A stretch of DNA of 64,000 bases from CAVTJL01 sp963828215 (GCA_963828215.1 CAWHFO010000060.1:248001-312000), one strand, 5' to 3'. Positions 54,303 through 64,000 are shown, counted from the stretch's first letter. Translations and numbers: made by a program. Notes: generated by a model not told the origin, from the sequence alone.

Positions 54303-54308
54303 GCGGGG

Positions 54309-56024
54309 TCAGCCCGGCGCCACGGCGACATCGAGAAGGGCCGGGCGCCGCTCGCGGCGGACCGCCTCGAGCGCCCGGCCGAGAGCGCCCTCCAGCTCGG
54401 CGCCGCTCTCGACCCGCTCGGCGTGGGCGCGGCTGGCGCGGGCGATCATCGCATAGTCGGGGGCCGGCGCCAGCGAGGTCAGCGGCATGCGGTTGGCCCG
54501 CACGGCGTGACCGTCGGGATAGACCGCCGTGGTCGATTTCCGCACCGCGTCCCAGACGCCGTTGTTGAAGACGACCGTCAGCACCGGCAGGCCCAGCGCC
54601 TCGGCCAGCTGGTGGCAGGCGACGGGGTTGGCGAACAAGTAGGAGCCGTCGCCGACGCAGGCCAGAACGAGGCGATCGCGGTCGGCGAGCTGGGCGCCGA
54701 GCGCCGCCGGCAGGCCCCAGCCCAGCCCGCCGGCGAGCGAGTGGCCGAAGAGGGTTCCGGCCCGCTCGAAGGCCATCACCGAGGGATCGCAGGCGAGCTC
54801 GTTGAAGACGACCGCGTCCTTGCCGATCCGGTCCGCGATGGTGCGGCTCACGAACGCCGCCGACATGGGCCGTCCGCCGCCCTTGGCCGCAGCGTCGAGA
54901 CGTGCCGCGCGAGCCTCGCCGTTGGCGCGGGCGATACGCTCGCGGCGTGTCGCGATCGCCGACTCGTAGCCGGTGAGCCGCGCCGCGAGCGGGCCGCTCA
55001 GCGCCTCGAGGATCGTCGCCACGTCGCCCTGCAGCGTCACGTCGGCCGGGAAGCCGCGCACCGGGATCGCGGCGAAGAGCGGGTCCGGCCCCGCCTGGAT
55101 GATGCGGCAGCCGGGCCGCGGCGCCTGGCGCTGGGGAATCCAGGGCACGAGCGCGTCGAGCACGAGAACGGCATCGGCCTCGGCGAGCAGCCGGCCGGGA
55201 TCGAAGCCCGCGTGCATCGGATGGGCGCTCGGCAAGGCGATGCGGGACGCCCAGAACTCGACGACCGGGATGGCGAAGCGCTCGGCGAAGGCGGCGAGCG
55301 CGCCGAAGCCTTCGCCCCCGCGCCCGGCCCGGGCCGTGACGATCATAGGGCGCTCGGCCTCGGCCAGGATCTCGGCCGCCGCCTCGAGCGATGCCGTGCC
55401 GGGTGCCATGTCGCCGACGACGACCTGCAGCGGCCGCTCCGGCAGGGACAGGCCGGCCAGCGGCGCGCACAGCACCTCGCGCGGCAGGCTCATATAGACG
55501 GGGCCGATGGGCGCGCTCGAGGCGATCGCCAGCGCCCGGTCGACGAGCAACGGGATCTGGTCCCCGAGCCGCAGCTCGTAGTCCCATTTCACGACCTCGC
55601 GCAGCATGCCGGCCTGGTCGCGCATCTCCTGGCCCCAATGGATGCCCAGATCGCGCGAGCCCAGATGCCCGCTCTCGGTCAGAGGCGTCCGTCCGGAGAG
55701 GACGAGCATCGGCACGTTCTCGCGGGCGGCGTTGATGATGCCCATCAGCGCGTTGGCCAGCCCGACATTGACGTGCATCATGACCGCCTGCGGCCGGCCG
55801 GTGACGAGCCAGTAGCCGTGCGCCATGGCGACCGCCGCGGTCTCGTGGGGCACGACCACCGCCTCGGGCATCGCCAGCCCGGCCGCAGCGCCACGCGTCA
55901 GGCCCTCGATCAGCGGCGCGCAGTCCGTGCCGGCGTTGGTCAGGAGATAGTCGACACCGCGCAGGCGCAGCTGGACGAGCAGCGCCTCGGCAACCGACTG
56001 GACGTCGAACGCGATCGTCTGCAT
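54309..56024 (-). CDS. TPP-dependent enzyme (acetolactate synthase/benzoylformate decarboxylase-like)
   Basis: A 571-residue thiamine-diphosphate enzyme. The catalytic Glu is in VVPHETAAVAMAHG and the TPP/Mg motif is CVGDGSYLFANPVACHQLA...NN. The middle domain (MSAAFVSRTIADRIGKD boundary) is of the ALS type, but FAD-binding residues are not obvious, and there is no ilvN-like regulatory gene nearby. I cannot tell whether it decarboxylates a 2-oxoacid or ligates two. ATG 56024 has AGAGG upstream; GTG 56051 is an alternative that adds nine residues. Confidence 0.8.
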   Translation of the reverse strand: MQTIAFDVQSVAEALLVQLRLRGVDYLLTNAGTDCAPLIEGLTRGAAAGLAMPEAVVVPHETAAVAMAHGYWLVTGRPQAVMMHVNVGLANALMGIINAARENVPMLVLSGRTPLTESGHLGSRDLGIHWGQEMRDQAGMLREVVKWDYELRLGDQIPLLVDRALAIASSAPIGPVYMSLPREVLCAPLAGLSLPERPLQVVVGDMAPGTASLEAAAEILAEAERPMIVTARAGRGGEGFGALAAFAERFAIPVVEFWASRIALPSAHPMHAGFDPGRLLAEADAVLVLDALVPWIPQRQAPRPGCRIIQAGPDPLFAAIPVRGFPADVTLQGDVATILEALSGPLAARLTGYESAIATRRERIARANGEARAARLDAAAKGGGRPMSAAFVSRTIADRIGKDAVVFNELACDPSVMAFERAGTLFGHSLAGGLGWGLPAALGAQLADRDRLVLACVGDGSYLFANPVACHQLAEALGLPVLTVVFNNGVWDAVRKSTTAVYPDGHAVRANRMPLTSLAPAPDYAMIARASRAHAERVESGAELEGALGRALEAVRRERRPALLDVAVAPG

Positions 56025-56337
56025 GGGACGGCCTCTGTGGCTCTTGGACACCGACTCGGCCCCAGCATGCCAGGAAGGAGAAGGGCTGGCGAGCCGTGTG
56101 GCGAGGTCCTCGACCTAAGCTTCCGGTCCTCCGCAGCGTCGGATGGCCGCAGCGTCCGGCCGGGGGCGCCGTGGATTCGTCCATCGGACGTAGGGCTTGG
56201 CCGAGGTGCGGCGCCGCGATCCACACCGGCCTCAACAGGACTGTCCACGAATCTGTGGATAAACTGTCATCTTGACGTCACGAGCCTCTCGACATCTCTC
56301 CGATGCGGCTCGGCCCTTTCCCTCTGCCGAACGGACC
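56025..56337. other. Intergenic region between the TPP enzyme (-) and the cation transporter (+)
   Basis: A 313-base divergent promoter region with no convincing gene. TGTGGATAA at 56254-56262 matches a DnaA box, partly mirrored by TCCAC just before it; a single box is not an origin but could mark regulation. The AT content rises around 56250-56275, so a promoter for the transporter is likely here. Confidence 0.4.
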
Positions 56338-57292
56338 ATGGCGCCGATGGCGATCCCCGATCCGACGACGAGCGAGAACGCTCGCCTGCGCCGCCTGGCC
56401 GCGGTCGCGAGCCTCTCGGTGGCGGTCGTCCTCGTCCTGCTCAAGCTGGTGGCTGCCCTGCTCACGGGCTCGGTCGCGGTCCTGAGCTCGCTCGTCGACA
56501 GCATCGCCGACGTCGGCGCCTCCGCGATCACCTTCCTCAGCATCCGGGTCGCGCTGCAGCCGCCCGACCGCCGGCACCGCTACGGCCACGGCAAGGCCGA
56601 GGCGCTGAGCGCGCTCGCCCAGGGGGCCCTCGTCGCCGGCTCCGGCCTCTTCGTCCTGATCGGCGCCGGCCGGCATCTGCTGATCCCGGAGCGGGTCGAC
56701 TTCGACCGGCATCGGCCTCGCCGTGATGGTATTCGCGACCCTGGTGACCATGGGCCTCGTCCTGTTCCAGCGCCACGTCGTGCGGCGAACGGGCTCGCAG
56801 GCCATCGGCGCCGACCGTCTGCACTATCTGAGCGACCTCTTCACCAACCTCGGCGTGATCGTCTCGCTCCTCGCCTCCCGCTGGCTGGACGCGCTGTGGA
56901 TCGACCCGCTCGTCGGTGCCGCGATCGCCCTCTACCTGCTCAAGAGCGCCTTCTCGATCGTCGCGGGTGCCATCGCCACGCTGATGGACCACGAGCTGCC
57001 GGCGGCGGACCGCGAGCGGATCGCAGCCGTCATCCGCGGTCACGCCGAGGTGCACGACCTGCACGACCTCAGGACGCGCGAGGCCTCGGGGACGCGCTTC
57101 ATCGAGTGCCATATCGAGCTGGACGGCGCCATGACCGTCCGCGCGGCCCACGACGTCACCGACGCGCTCGAGGACGAGCTCGGCCGCCTCTTCGCGGACG
57201 CCGAGATCATCATCCACCAGGAGCCCGCGGGGCTCGAGGATGCCCGCCTCGACGACCGGATCCGCGCGGCGTCCGCCCCGCCCGGCGCCTGA
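56338..57292 (+). CDS. Cation diffusion facilitator (FieF-like), frameshifted
   Basis: A ~317-residue proton-coupled metal exporter with six helices. The first metal site is DSIADVGASA, followed by RYGHGKAEALSAL; the TM5 site DRLHYLSDLFTN is in another frame. An extra base at 56706-56707 separates ERVDF from GIGLAVMVFATLV; with one C removed the product is continuous. Length 3x318+1. The C-terminal domain (EVHDLHDLRTREASG ... EIIIHQEPAG) is the normal cytoplasmic dimer domain. The substrate may be Fe, Zn or Mn. Confidence 0.88.
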
Positions 57293-57413
57293 GCCCTGGA
57301 CGATCGTATCGGGGTCGTGAACGTCCGGACCCTTCCACCGGCGACCCCATCGGCCACATGATCGCCGGGAGCCGGACCCCGAACCCACGTCTCGGGGAAC
57401 GGCGTCGCGGGAG

Positions 57414-58847
57414 ATGGGCATCGGGCAGATGATCGACACGGACGTTCTCGTCATCGGCGCGGGGTCGGGCGGGCTCAGCGTCGCCGCGGGCGCGGTCCAG
57501 CTCGGAGCGCGCGTCGTCCTCTGCGAGATGGCCAGGATGGGCGGCGACTGCCTGAACTATGGCTGCGTGCCCTCGAAATCGATGATCCGGGCGGCCGAGA
57601 TCGCCCATCTGGTGCGAGGCGGCGCCCGCTTCGGCGTCAACGGTCACGAGCCGAGGGTCGACTATCTGGGCGTGCGCCAGCACGTCCGGAGCGTGATCGA
57701 GGGGATAGCCCCCCAGGACAGCGAGGAGCGCTTCAGGGGCCTGGGCGTGCGGGTGGTCCGTGCCGCGGCCCGCTTCGTCGGGCCCACCGAGGTCGAGGCC
57801 GACGGCGAGCGGCTCCGGGCCAGGCGGATCGTCGTCGCCACGGGCTCGAGGCCCGCCGTGCCGCCCATCCCGGGGATCGAGGAGGTTCCCTACCTCACCA
57901 ACGAGACCATCTTCGAGCTGGCCGACAGGCCCGAGCATCTGATCGTCATCGGCGGCGGCCCGATCGGCGTCGAGCTGGCCCAGGCCCATCGTCGCCTCGG
58001 CGCCCGGGTCACGCTGCTCGAGCGCTTTTGCATCATGCCCAAGGACGATACCGACGCGGTCGGCGTCATCCGCAAGGCCATCGTCGACGAGGGCGTGCAG
58101 CTGATCGAGCGGGCGGAGATCAGCGAGGTCGGCGCCGAAGGCAATGGCGTCGCCGTCCGCTACCGCGCGGGCGACGGCAGCGAGGCCCGCACGGTCGGCA
58201 GCCATCTGCTCGTCGCGGCCGGTCGCAGAGCCAATGTCGAGGGCCTCGATCTCGAGGCCGCGGGCGTCGCCTATTCGGCCAAGGGCGTCGGAGTCGACGC
58301 CCGCCTCAGGACCAGCAACCCCAAGGTCTATGCGATCGGCGACGTCACCGGCCAGTTCCAGTTCACCCACATGGCCGCTCACCACGCGAGCGTCGTCGTC
58401 CGCAACATCCTGTTCAGGCTGCCCTCGAAGGTCGACATGCGGGCGGTGCCCTGGGTCACCTATACCGATCCGGAGCTGGCGCAGGTCGGGATCACCACGG
58501 CGATGGCGGCCGATCGAGGCATCGCCGTCGAGACGGCTCGCGCCGACTTCACGGAGATCGACCGCGCCCGCACGGAGGGGGAGACGCTCGGCTTCGCCAA
58601 GATCCTGGTCGATCGGCGCGGCCGCGTGGCGGGGGCGACGGTCGTCGGCCCGCGAGCCGGCGAGCTCATCCAGATCTGGGGCCTCGCGATCCGGGAACGG
58701 GTCAGGCTCTCCCATGTCGCCCAGATGATTCTCCCCTATCCGACGCTCGGCGAGATCAACAAGAAGGTCGCCGGGAGCTATTTTGCGCCGAAGCTCTTCA
58801 GCGAGCGGACGCGGGGGCTCGTCCGCCTCCTGCTGCGCCTACCCTGA
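57414..58847 (+). CDS. Pyridine nucleotide-disulfide oxidoreductase (mercuric reductase/dihydrolipoamide dehydrogenase-like)
   Basis: A 477-residue FAD flavoprotein. The redox disulfide is GGDCLNYGCVPSKS, FAD motif DVLVIGAGSGGLSVAA and NAD(P) motif LIVIGGGPIGVELAQ. The dimer domain follows, but where dihydrolipoamide dehydrogenase has HPT(x)E, this has ILPYPTLGEINKK without the catalytic His-Pro pair, so it is not a classical lipoamide dehydrogenase; no lipoyl-enzyme genes are near. It lacks the paired C-terminal Cys of mercuric reductase. ATG 57414 or 57429. It precedes an OsmC gene by 17 bases, suggesting a thiol-redox role. Confidence 0.82.
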   Translation: MGIGQMIDTDVLVIGAGSGGLSVAAGAVQLGARVVLCEMARMGGDCLNYGCVPSKSMIRAAEIAHLVRGGARFGVNGHEPRVDYLGVRQHVRSVIEGIAPQDSEERFRGLGVRVVRAAARFVGPTEVEADGERLRARRIVVATGSRPAVPPIPGIEEVPYLTNETIFELADRPEHLIVIGGGPIGVELAQAHRRLGARVTLLERFCIMPKDDTDAVGVIRKAIVDEGVQLIERAEISEVGAEGNGVAVRYRAGDGSEARTVGSHLLVAAGRRANVEGLDLEAAGVAYSAKGVGVDARLRTSNPKVYAIGDVTGQFQFTHMAAHHASVVVRNILFRLPSKVDMRAVPWVTYTDPELAQVGITTAMAADRGIAVETARADFTEIDRARTEGETLGFAKILVDRRGRVAGATVVGPRAGELIQIWGLAIRERVRLSHVAQMILPYPTLGEINKKVAGSYFAPKLFSERTRGLVRLLLRLP

Positions 58848-58864
58848 GCCAAGGAAGCCGGATC

Positions 58865-59377
58865 ATGGATGCCGACAGTCTGCGCACCCTCCAGGCGCCC
58901 CTCAAGGAGCGCTACCGAGCCGATCCCTCGGCCGGGCTCGTGACGCTGCGTGCGAGCGGCGCCGTCGGCAGCGGCGACCTCGTCTGCAAGGTGCAGACCG
59001 GGCGGGCGCTCGTCGAGGCCGGGCTTCATCCGGCGACGGGCGGCTCGGGTCTGCAGGCCTGCTCGGGCGACATGCTGCTCGAGGCGCTCGTCGCCTGCGC
59101 CGGGGTGACCCTCTCGGCCGTGGCCACGGCGCTCGGCATCGAGGTCCGGGGCGGCACCGTGCGGGCCGAGGGCGATCTCGACTTCCGCGGGACCCTCGGC
59201 GTCGACAAGGCGGCGCCCGTGGGCTTTCGGGACATCCGGCTCGCCTTCGAGCTCGACACGGACGCCGCCGAGGACCAGCTGCAGACGCTGCTGCGTCTCA
59301 CCGAGCGCTACTGCGTCGTGCTGCAGACCCTGCGGACCGCGCCGCCGACCAGCGCCACCCTCGGCCGCAGCGCCTGA
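58865..59377 (+). CDS. OsmC family protein
   Basis: A 170-residue OsmC/Ohr-fold protein. The family detoxifies organic hydroperoxides with two Cys. Here Cys in SGLQACSGDMLLEALVACAGVTL provides the first Cys pair region, and SERYCVVLQTL-like ERYCVVLQTL the second Cys, matching the OsmC pattern. AAGGAAG precedes ATG 58865. Neighbouring flavin disulfide reductase could recycle it, which is inference. Confidence 0.85.
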   Translation: MDADSLRTLQAPLKERYRADPSAGLVTLRASGAVGSGDLVCKVQTGRALVEAGLHPATGGSGLQACSGDMLLEALVACAGVTLSAVATALGIEVRGGTVRAEGDLDFRGTLGVDKAAPVGFRDIRLAFELDTDAAEDQLQTLLRLTERYCVVLQTLRTAPPTSATLGRSA

Positions 59378-59442
59378 GCCGGCCTCGACGCCGGACCGCA
59401 GCCGTGCAAGATCGCCCGGCCGTCGGTCTTCGGAGACGCTCG

Positions 59443-59922
59443 ATGCGATACGTGCCATCGTCCATGCGGTGCTTGCGGTCATGGTTTCTGGTCGTCGCGC
59501 TCGCGGCAGCGGCGCTCGCTTACGCGGCGCACGCCGCCGCACCGACGGAGCAGCTCGTCATCGACGCCGCGAAGGCGCCCGTGACGTTCGTCGTCGAGAT
59601 CGCGGCGACGCCGGAAGCGCGGCAGCAGGGCCTGATGTTTCGCGAGCATCTCGCCCCCCTGCACGGCATGCTGTTCGACTTCGGCACGACCCGCCCGGTG
59701 GCGATGTGGATGAAGAACACCAAGCTGCCGCTCGACATGATCTTCATCGACCGGGCGGGGCTGATCACGAGCATCGCCGCGGACACGGTGCCGGAATCGG
59801 AGACGATCATCCCCTCCCAGGGGCCCGTGCGGGCGGTGCTCGAGATCGGCGCCGGCGAGAGCGCCCGGCTCGGCATCCGAACGGGCGACCGGGTCCGCTA
59901 CGCGCTGTTCCCGGGAAGCTAG
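59443..59922 (+). CDS. DUF192 family exported protein
   Basis: A 159-residue small protein. A signal peptide covers roughly residues 8-34 (RSWFLVVALAAAALAYAAHA). The DUF192 core is VEIAATPEARQQGLMFREHLAPLHGMLFDF and MWMKNTKLPLDMIFID, with a C-terminal RLGIRTGDRVRYALF. Its biochemical role is not known. CGGAGA lies before ATG 59443. It ends 22 bases before the convergent S9 peptidase. Confidence 0.88.
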   Translation: MRYVPSSMRCLRSWFLVVALAAAALAYAAHAAAPTEQLVIDAAKAPVTFVVEIAATPEARQQGLMFREHLAPLHGMLFDFGTTRPVAMWMKNTKLPLDMIFIDRAGLITSIAADTVPESETIIPSQGPVRAVLEIGAGESARLGIRTGDRVRYALFPGS

Positions 59923-59944
59923 GCGGGCCGGCGGGGCACCTCCG

Positions 59945-61904
59945 CTACGGCAGGTTCTCGATCGTCAGAGGCGGCAGGGGCTCGGCCGGATCGATCCCGA
60001 AGACCCGGCAATAGAAGGCGAGCTCGGCCAGGAGCGCCTTCTGGATCGTCTCGGCCTTCCTGAAGCCGTGGCCCTCCCCGGGAAAGGCGAGGTAGGCGAC
60101 CGGCAGGCCCTTCCGGCGCAGCGCCGCGACCATCGCCTCGGCCTGGTTCGGCGGCACCACCTTGTCGTCCAGGCCCTGCAGGAAGATCGCGGGACAAGAC
60201 AGGCGCTCGGTGAAGTGGATCGGCGAACGCTCGCGATAGAGATCGGCACGGCCGGGATAGGGCCCGATCAGCCGGTCGAGATAGCGGCTCTCGAACTTGT
60301 GGGTGTCCCGGGCCAGCGCCTCGAGGTCGCCGATCCCGTAGTAGCTGGCACCTGCCTTGAACACATCGGTGAAGGTCAAGGCACAAAGGGTGGTGTACCC
60401 GCCTGCGCTGCCGCCCGCGATCACGAGGCGGGCCGGATCGGCCAGGCCCTCCTCGACCAGATGGCGGGCGGCGGCGACGCAGTCCTCGACGTCGGCGATG
60501 CCCCAGGCGCCGTCCAGGGCGCGTCGGTAGGCGCGCCCGTAGCCGGAGCTGCCCCGATAGTCGACGTCGACGATGGCGAAGCCGCGGCTGGTCCAGAACT
60601 GGTAGGCGAGGCGCAGGGAGGGCGAGGCGGCGCTGGTCGGCCCGCCATGGCTGCGGACGATGAGCGGCGGCCGCTCGTCGGCCGGCGCCTCCTGCTCGGG
60701 GCTCGTCGGCGGATAGTAGAAGGCGTGGGCCGTCTGGCCCCCGGCGGTGGCGAAGCTGATGGCTCGCGGCTCCGCGATCCAGGTCGAATTCGAGGGAGAG
60801 CGCGCCGGCAGTGGCGATGACGGTCGCGGCACCAGTCCGGGGCTCGACCTCGACCAGGGCCGCCGGCGCCGCGGACGAGCCCGCGATGAGGACGACCCGG
60901 CCGGCATCGCAGGCGACGCCGCCCATGTCCGAGTAGGGCAGGTCGAACGACCTCGCCTCGCGCCCGTCCGTGCGCACTATCCACAGCCGGGAAAAGCCTG
61001 CCTCCGTCACCGTGCCGACCACCGTATCGGTGTCGACGAAGCCGTACCACCGCGCGCCGAGCTGCCAGAGGGGGCCGCCCATCTCGCCCGGTGGTGTCGC
61101 CACGGCCTCGACGGTGCCGTCACCGAGCCGATAGAGGCTCCACCGTCCGGCCCGATCGGAGAGGAAGTAGAGCCGGCCGTCGGGACCCCATTCGGGCTGC
61201 AGCACCGCCTCCTCGGGGCCGCCGGCCACCGCCCTGGGCTCCCCCGGGCGGCCCTCGGCATCGAGGTCGGCGAGCCAGAGGGTGGTACCGTCCCAGGGCA
61301 TCGCGGGATGGTCCCAGGTCAGCCAGGCGAGCCGCCGACCGTCGGGGCTCGGCCGCGGATAGGCGAAGAAGTCGTGGCCCTCGGCCAGGATCGTGCCCTC
61401 GTCGGGCTCGCCTTCGAGAGGCACGGCCACGAGCGTCGTCCGGGGCTCGCCGCCCGCCCGATGATCCTCCCGGACCGCGAGCACACGGCGGCGCTCCCTG
61501 TCGAGGACGAGGTCGCCGTAGCGCAGCTTGCCGCCGCTCTCGGGCGTGAGCGCCACCGGTGCCTCCCCGCCGAGGCGCCAGATCCGCTGGTCCACGAACC
61601 CGACGCCGAGGACGAGGTCGCCCTCGGCGACATAGGCGACGCCGCCATATTCCTGGACTCGGGTCCGCAGGTTGAAGGGCGCCTGCGTCACCTCCTCGCG
61701 GGCGCCGCAGGGACGCTGCCGCATCAGAGCCACGCGCCCGCCCTCCTGGGGGCGGCTCTCGCACCAGTAGGTGGTTCCGCCCGTCCGCCAGGGTGCGCTC
61801 AGGCCGACCTGACCGGCGGTCACGAGCTCGGCGCCGATCGGCGAGCGCCAGGTTCCGTAGGGTGCTGCGCGGCGGCTCCGGTTACTCAAGCTCCGTCCTC
61901 CCAT
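59945..61904 (-). CDS. Prolyl oligopeptidase family (S9) peptidase, frameshifted
   Basis: A ~652-residue serine peptidase. The first ~390 residues form a beta-propeller with repeats such as PSPDGRRLAWLTWDHPAMPWDGTTL; the catalytic domain has IAGGSAGGYTTL (Ser), LQGLDDKVVPPNQ (Asp) and PGEGHGFRKAE (His). The frame breaks at GG 60782-60783 (plus strand), where ALSLEFD should join WIAEPRAISFATAGG; one base removed restores it. Length 3x653+1. The start ATG 61904 fits the family. The protein lacks an obvious signal peptide, so it is probably cytoplasmic. Confidence 0.88.
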
Positions 61905-62008
61905 GGCATGTCACGCTTCCCGGAGATGGCACGTCGCCGGGCCTCGACGAGGGCGCTCCGGCATGCTACCAAGCGTTCCCGTTTCGTTCTCATCAGGAGG
62001 GCTCGGCC

Positions 62009-63118
62009 ATGTCCCTCACCACCTTCAAGGGTCGCGGCGCCACGCTCAACCCCGACGGCCGCTTCGAGCGGGCGCGTCGGGCGCTGGAGGACGATGGCTG
62101 GGGCGGGCTCGATGCGCTGAGCCTGGATCCGGCACCCCGCACGGAAATCTTCCGCGATACCTCGCGCACCGTCATCGCGCGCAACGACAGCCCCGACATT
62201 CCCTTCGACCAGTCGATCAACCCCTATCGCGGCTGCGAGCACGGCTGCATCTACTGCTACGCCCGCCCGAGCCACAGCTATCTCGGGCTCTCGCCCGGGC
62301 TCGACTTCGAGACCAAGCTTTTCGCCAAGCACGACGCCGCGGCCCTGCTGCGCGCCGAGCTGGCCAGGCCCGGCTATGCCGTCAAGGTCATCGCGCTGGG
62401 CGCCAACACGGATCCCTATCAGCCGATCGAGAAGCGACTCGGCATCACCCGCAGCATCCTCGAGGTGCTGCTCGAGGCCCGTCATCCCTTCGGCATCGTC
62501 ACCAAGTCGGCCCTGGTGCTCCGGGATCTCGATCTCCTGACCGAGCTCAACCGGCTGTCCCTCGTGCGGGTGTTCGTCTCGGTGACGACGCTCGATCCCG
62601 ATCTGGCGCGGGTGATGGAGCCGCGCGCCTCGGCCCCGTATCGCCGGCTGATGGCGGTCGAGCAGCTGGCCTCGGCAGGCATACCGGTCGGGGTCAACGT
62701 GGCGCCGATCATCCCCGGGATCAACGACATGGAGATCGAGCGCATCGTCGCCCGCGTGGCCTCCGCCGGCGCCGTCGGTGTCTCGCACGTGCTGCTCAGG
62801 CTTCCCCACGAGCTCAAGGACCTCTTCGGCGCCTGGCTCGAGGAGCATTTCCCCGATCGCGCCGACCGCGTCCTCTCGCTCGTGCGCCAATGCCGCGGCG
62901 GCCGCCTCTACGAGTCGGAGTTCGGGACGCGCATGAAGGGCACGGGCCCGATCGCCGACCTGATCCGCGACCGCATGCGGCGGGCCGCCATGCGCCACGG
63001 CCTGTCCGGCCGCCGCTACCCCCAGCGCACCGACCTCTTCCGCCCGCCGCGTCTGGACGGACAGATGGACCTGTTCCCGACGGCGAGCGAGGCCGTCAGA
63101 CCGAGCGCCACGCGATGA
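62009..63118 (+). CDS. Radical SAM protein of the PA0069/SplB-like family
   Basis: A 369-residue radical SAM enzyme. The SAM-cluster cysteines lie in NPYRGCEHGCIYCYARP (CxxxCxxC) near residue 77. VIALGANTDPYQPIEKRLGITR, VSVTTLDPDLARVMEPRA and INDMEIERI are typical of this group, whose substrate is unknown. Ribosome-binding site AGGAGG at 61995-62000 precedes ATG 62009. It diverges from the S9 peptidase, and converges with the truncated gene at the window edge. Confidence 0.87.
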   Translation: MSLTTFKGRGATLNPDGRFERARRALEDDGWGGLDALSLDPAPRTEIFRDTSRTVIARNDSPDIPFDQSINPYRGCEHGCIYCYARPSHSYLGLSPGLDFETKLFAKHDAAALLRAELARPGYAVKVIALGANTDPYQPIEKRLGITRSILEVLLEARHPFGIVTKSALVLRDLDLLTELNRLSLVRVFVSVTTLDPDLARVMEPRASAPYRRLMAVEQLASAGIPVGVNVAPIIPGINDMEIERIVARVASAGAVGVSHVLLRLPHELKDLFGAWLEEHFPDRADRVLSLVRQCRGGRLYESEFGTRMKGTGPIADLIRDRMRRAAMRHGLSGRRYPQRTDLFRPPRLDGQMDLFPTASEAVRPSATR

Positions 63119-63204
63119 GCGATCACCGGAGCCCCGACCCGGGATGTCGGCAGCCCGGCCGGGCGACCCCCTACGAGGATGCAGTCGACAGTCGGCGCGC
63201 TCGC

Positions 63205-64000
63205 TCAGGCCGCGGCGGGCAGGGGCTGGATGCGCTCCATCACCTCGAAGGCATCGTGACGGACATGGTTCCGGCGCATCTCCTCGCGGAGCATCTCCTC
63301 CGACACGATGCCCTTCTCGACGCATTCCTTGAGCAGGCCGAAGAAAAAGCGCTCCTGGTTCGGGTCGGGATGGCGCTTGTAGGCGCCGAGCCCGCCATAA
63401 CGGCCGAGCAGGGATTCGCGGGCGCGCCGGTAGAGGCCGAGCAGCGGGATGGTCCCGCGCTTGGTCGAGGGCGTGAAGTCGACCGGAAGGCCCGTCTTCC
63501 AGGGCTGGGTCCAGCGCTTGGTGTTGTGGAGGAGCTTCGTCTGCGGCGTCAGCCGGTCGAAGTCGTTCCACTCCTTCTCGAGGAGGCCGACCGTCTCGAC
63601 CGGCTCGAGCTCGAGCGAGATCCACTGCATGTAGTCGCGCTGGAGCTCGAACATCTCGTTGAACTGCTCCTCGCACCTCCAGTGCGTGAGCCTGGCGCAG
63701 TCGAGCAGCATGACCGAGGTGGCGAAGGCCTTGCCCGAGATGCCGCGTGGGCGGCACATCACGGCCTTGCCCTGCATGTCGCGGCGGAGCAGCTCCCACA
63801 CGTCGCCGACCGCGAACACGTCCGGGTCGACGACGACGGCCCGGCCCTCGTAGCCCATGAGCTCTGGCGGCGTGAAGCGGAGCGGGGTGAAGGACTGGAG
63901 GTCCTCCATGAGCCATTCGCGCTTGAGCTTGTCGCGCAGGTAGATCTGGCCTTCCTTGGCCGCGAGGAACGGAAAGTCCTTCGTGTGGATGATCCGCACG
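63205..64000 (-). CDS. Glycosyltransferase-like protein (5' end outside the window)
   Basis: At least 264 residues; the frame stays open to the right-hand edge, so the start is off the window. GYEGRAVVVDPDVFAVGDVWELL contains a DxD-type pattern like the GT8 nucleotide-sugar site, and FATSVMLLDCARL is also reminiscent of GT8 folds. I cannot name the acceptor. HWRCEEQFNEMF and LHNTKRWTQPWKTG suggest a conserved enzyme rather than a random frame. It could instead be a non-enzymatic relative. Confidence 0.6.
   Translation of the reverse strand, partial: VRIIHTKDFPFLAAKEGQIYLRDKLKREWLMEDLQSFTPLRFTPPELMGYEGRAVVVDPDVFAVGDVWELLRRDMQGKAVMCRPRGISGKAFATSVMLLDCARLTHWRCEEQFNEMFELQRDYMQWISLELEPVETVGLLEKEWNDFDRLTPQTKLLHNTKRWTQPWKTGLPVDFTPSTKRGTIPLLGLYRRARESLLGRYGGLGAYKRHPDPNQERFFFGLLKECVEKGIVSEEMLREEMRRNHVRHDAFEVMERIQPLPAAA

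Noticed and set aside
56254..56262. A DnaA box suggesting a replication origin
   Set aside because: Only one perfect box, no cluster, no AT-rich unwinding element and no dnaA/dnaN nearby.
32209..61904. Programmed ribosomal frameshifting as an explanation for the broken genes
   Set aside because: The sites lie in unrelated genes without a shared slippery sequence or downstream structure, and nearly all are +1 base insertions in short runs, typical of sequencing error.

Overview
This 64 kb window is chromosome-like bacterial DNA, about 70% G+C by eye, densely packed with genes that often overlap by ATGA/GTGA. The gene content (SoeABC-type sulfite dehydrogenase, an RpoE/ChrR-type ECF sigma pair, GcvA-like LysR beside a DUF1127 protein, NnrU, GluQRS, P1B-5 metal ATPase) fits an aerobic or facultative alphaproteobacterium, perhaps in or near Rhodospirillales/Geminicoccales. 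The taxonomic guess is inference. I see no rRNA, tRNA, CRISPR array, insertion sequence, integrase or phage gene, so this reads as a core or metabolic region rather than an island.

Layout. 0-4.8 kb: end of allophanate hydrolase, a Nudix hydrolase and a P1B-5 metal ATPase with a C-terminal hemerythrin domain. 4.8-13.6 kb (minus): a GMC oxidoreductase, 2-oxoacid:ferredoxin oxidoreductase subunits (korB, korA), a GltD-like flavin/Fe-S electron-transfer protein and a molybdopterin oxidoreductase. 13.7-17.6 kb (minus): a polar amino-acid ABC transporter with two paralogous binding proteins. 17.9-25 kb: aquaporin, catalase divergent from oxyR, a membrane [2Fe-2S] class III cyclase, hutI and a secreted glutathione peroxidase. 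25-30.5 kb: NnrU, a GNAT enzyme, a small membrane protein, formate-THF ligase and a GGDEF-EAL protein. 30.5-35 kb (minus): soeABC. 35-41 kb (minus): a nucleoside uptake and salvage cluster (BMP-type ABC transporter, cytidine deaminase, deoxyribose-phosphate aldolase). 41-48 kb: LysR and DUF1127, Sua5, BioY, PurD, then argC and threonine ammonia-lyase. 48-50 kb: a tail-anchored pseudo-receiver, ECF sigma and a ChrR-like cupin anti-sigma. 50-64 kb: esterase, GluQRS, lipoprotein hydrolase, UppP, methyltransferase, TPP enzyme, cation diffusion facilitator, flavin disulfide reductase, OsmC, DUF192, S9 peptidase, radical SAM protein and a truncated glycosyltransferase-like gene.

The dominant anomaly is technical. 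Ten otherwise well-conserved genes carry eleven single-base frameshifts (ten insertions, one deletion), nine of them explained by one base too many or too few in a short homopolymer. I read these as sequencing or assembly errors, not gene decay, and have annotated each gene across its frameshift.

Functionally, oxidative and metal stress recurs: oxyR/katA, glutathione peroxidase, OsmC, ECF/ChrR, the hemerythrin ATPase and a cation diffusion facilitator. The most interesting biology is regulatory: a ChrR-like anti-sigma lacking three of four zinc ligands, a receiver-like protein with a membrane tail just upstream of it, and a cyclase joining a cytochrome-b-like membrane anchor to a [2Fe-2S] ferredoxin domain. 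I did not find a clearly new defence or mobile system.
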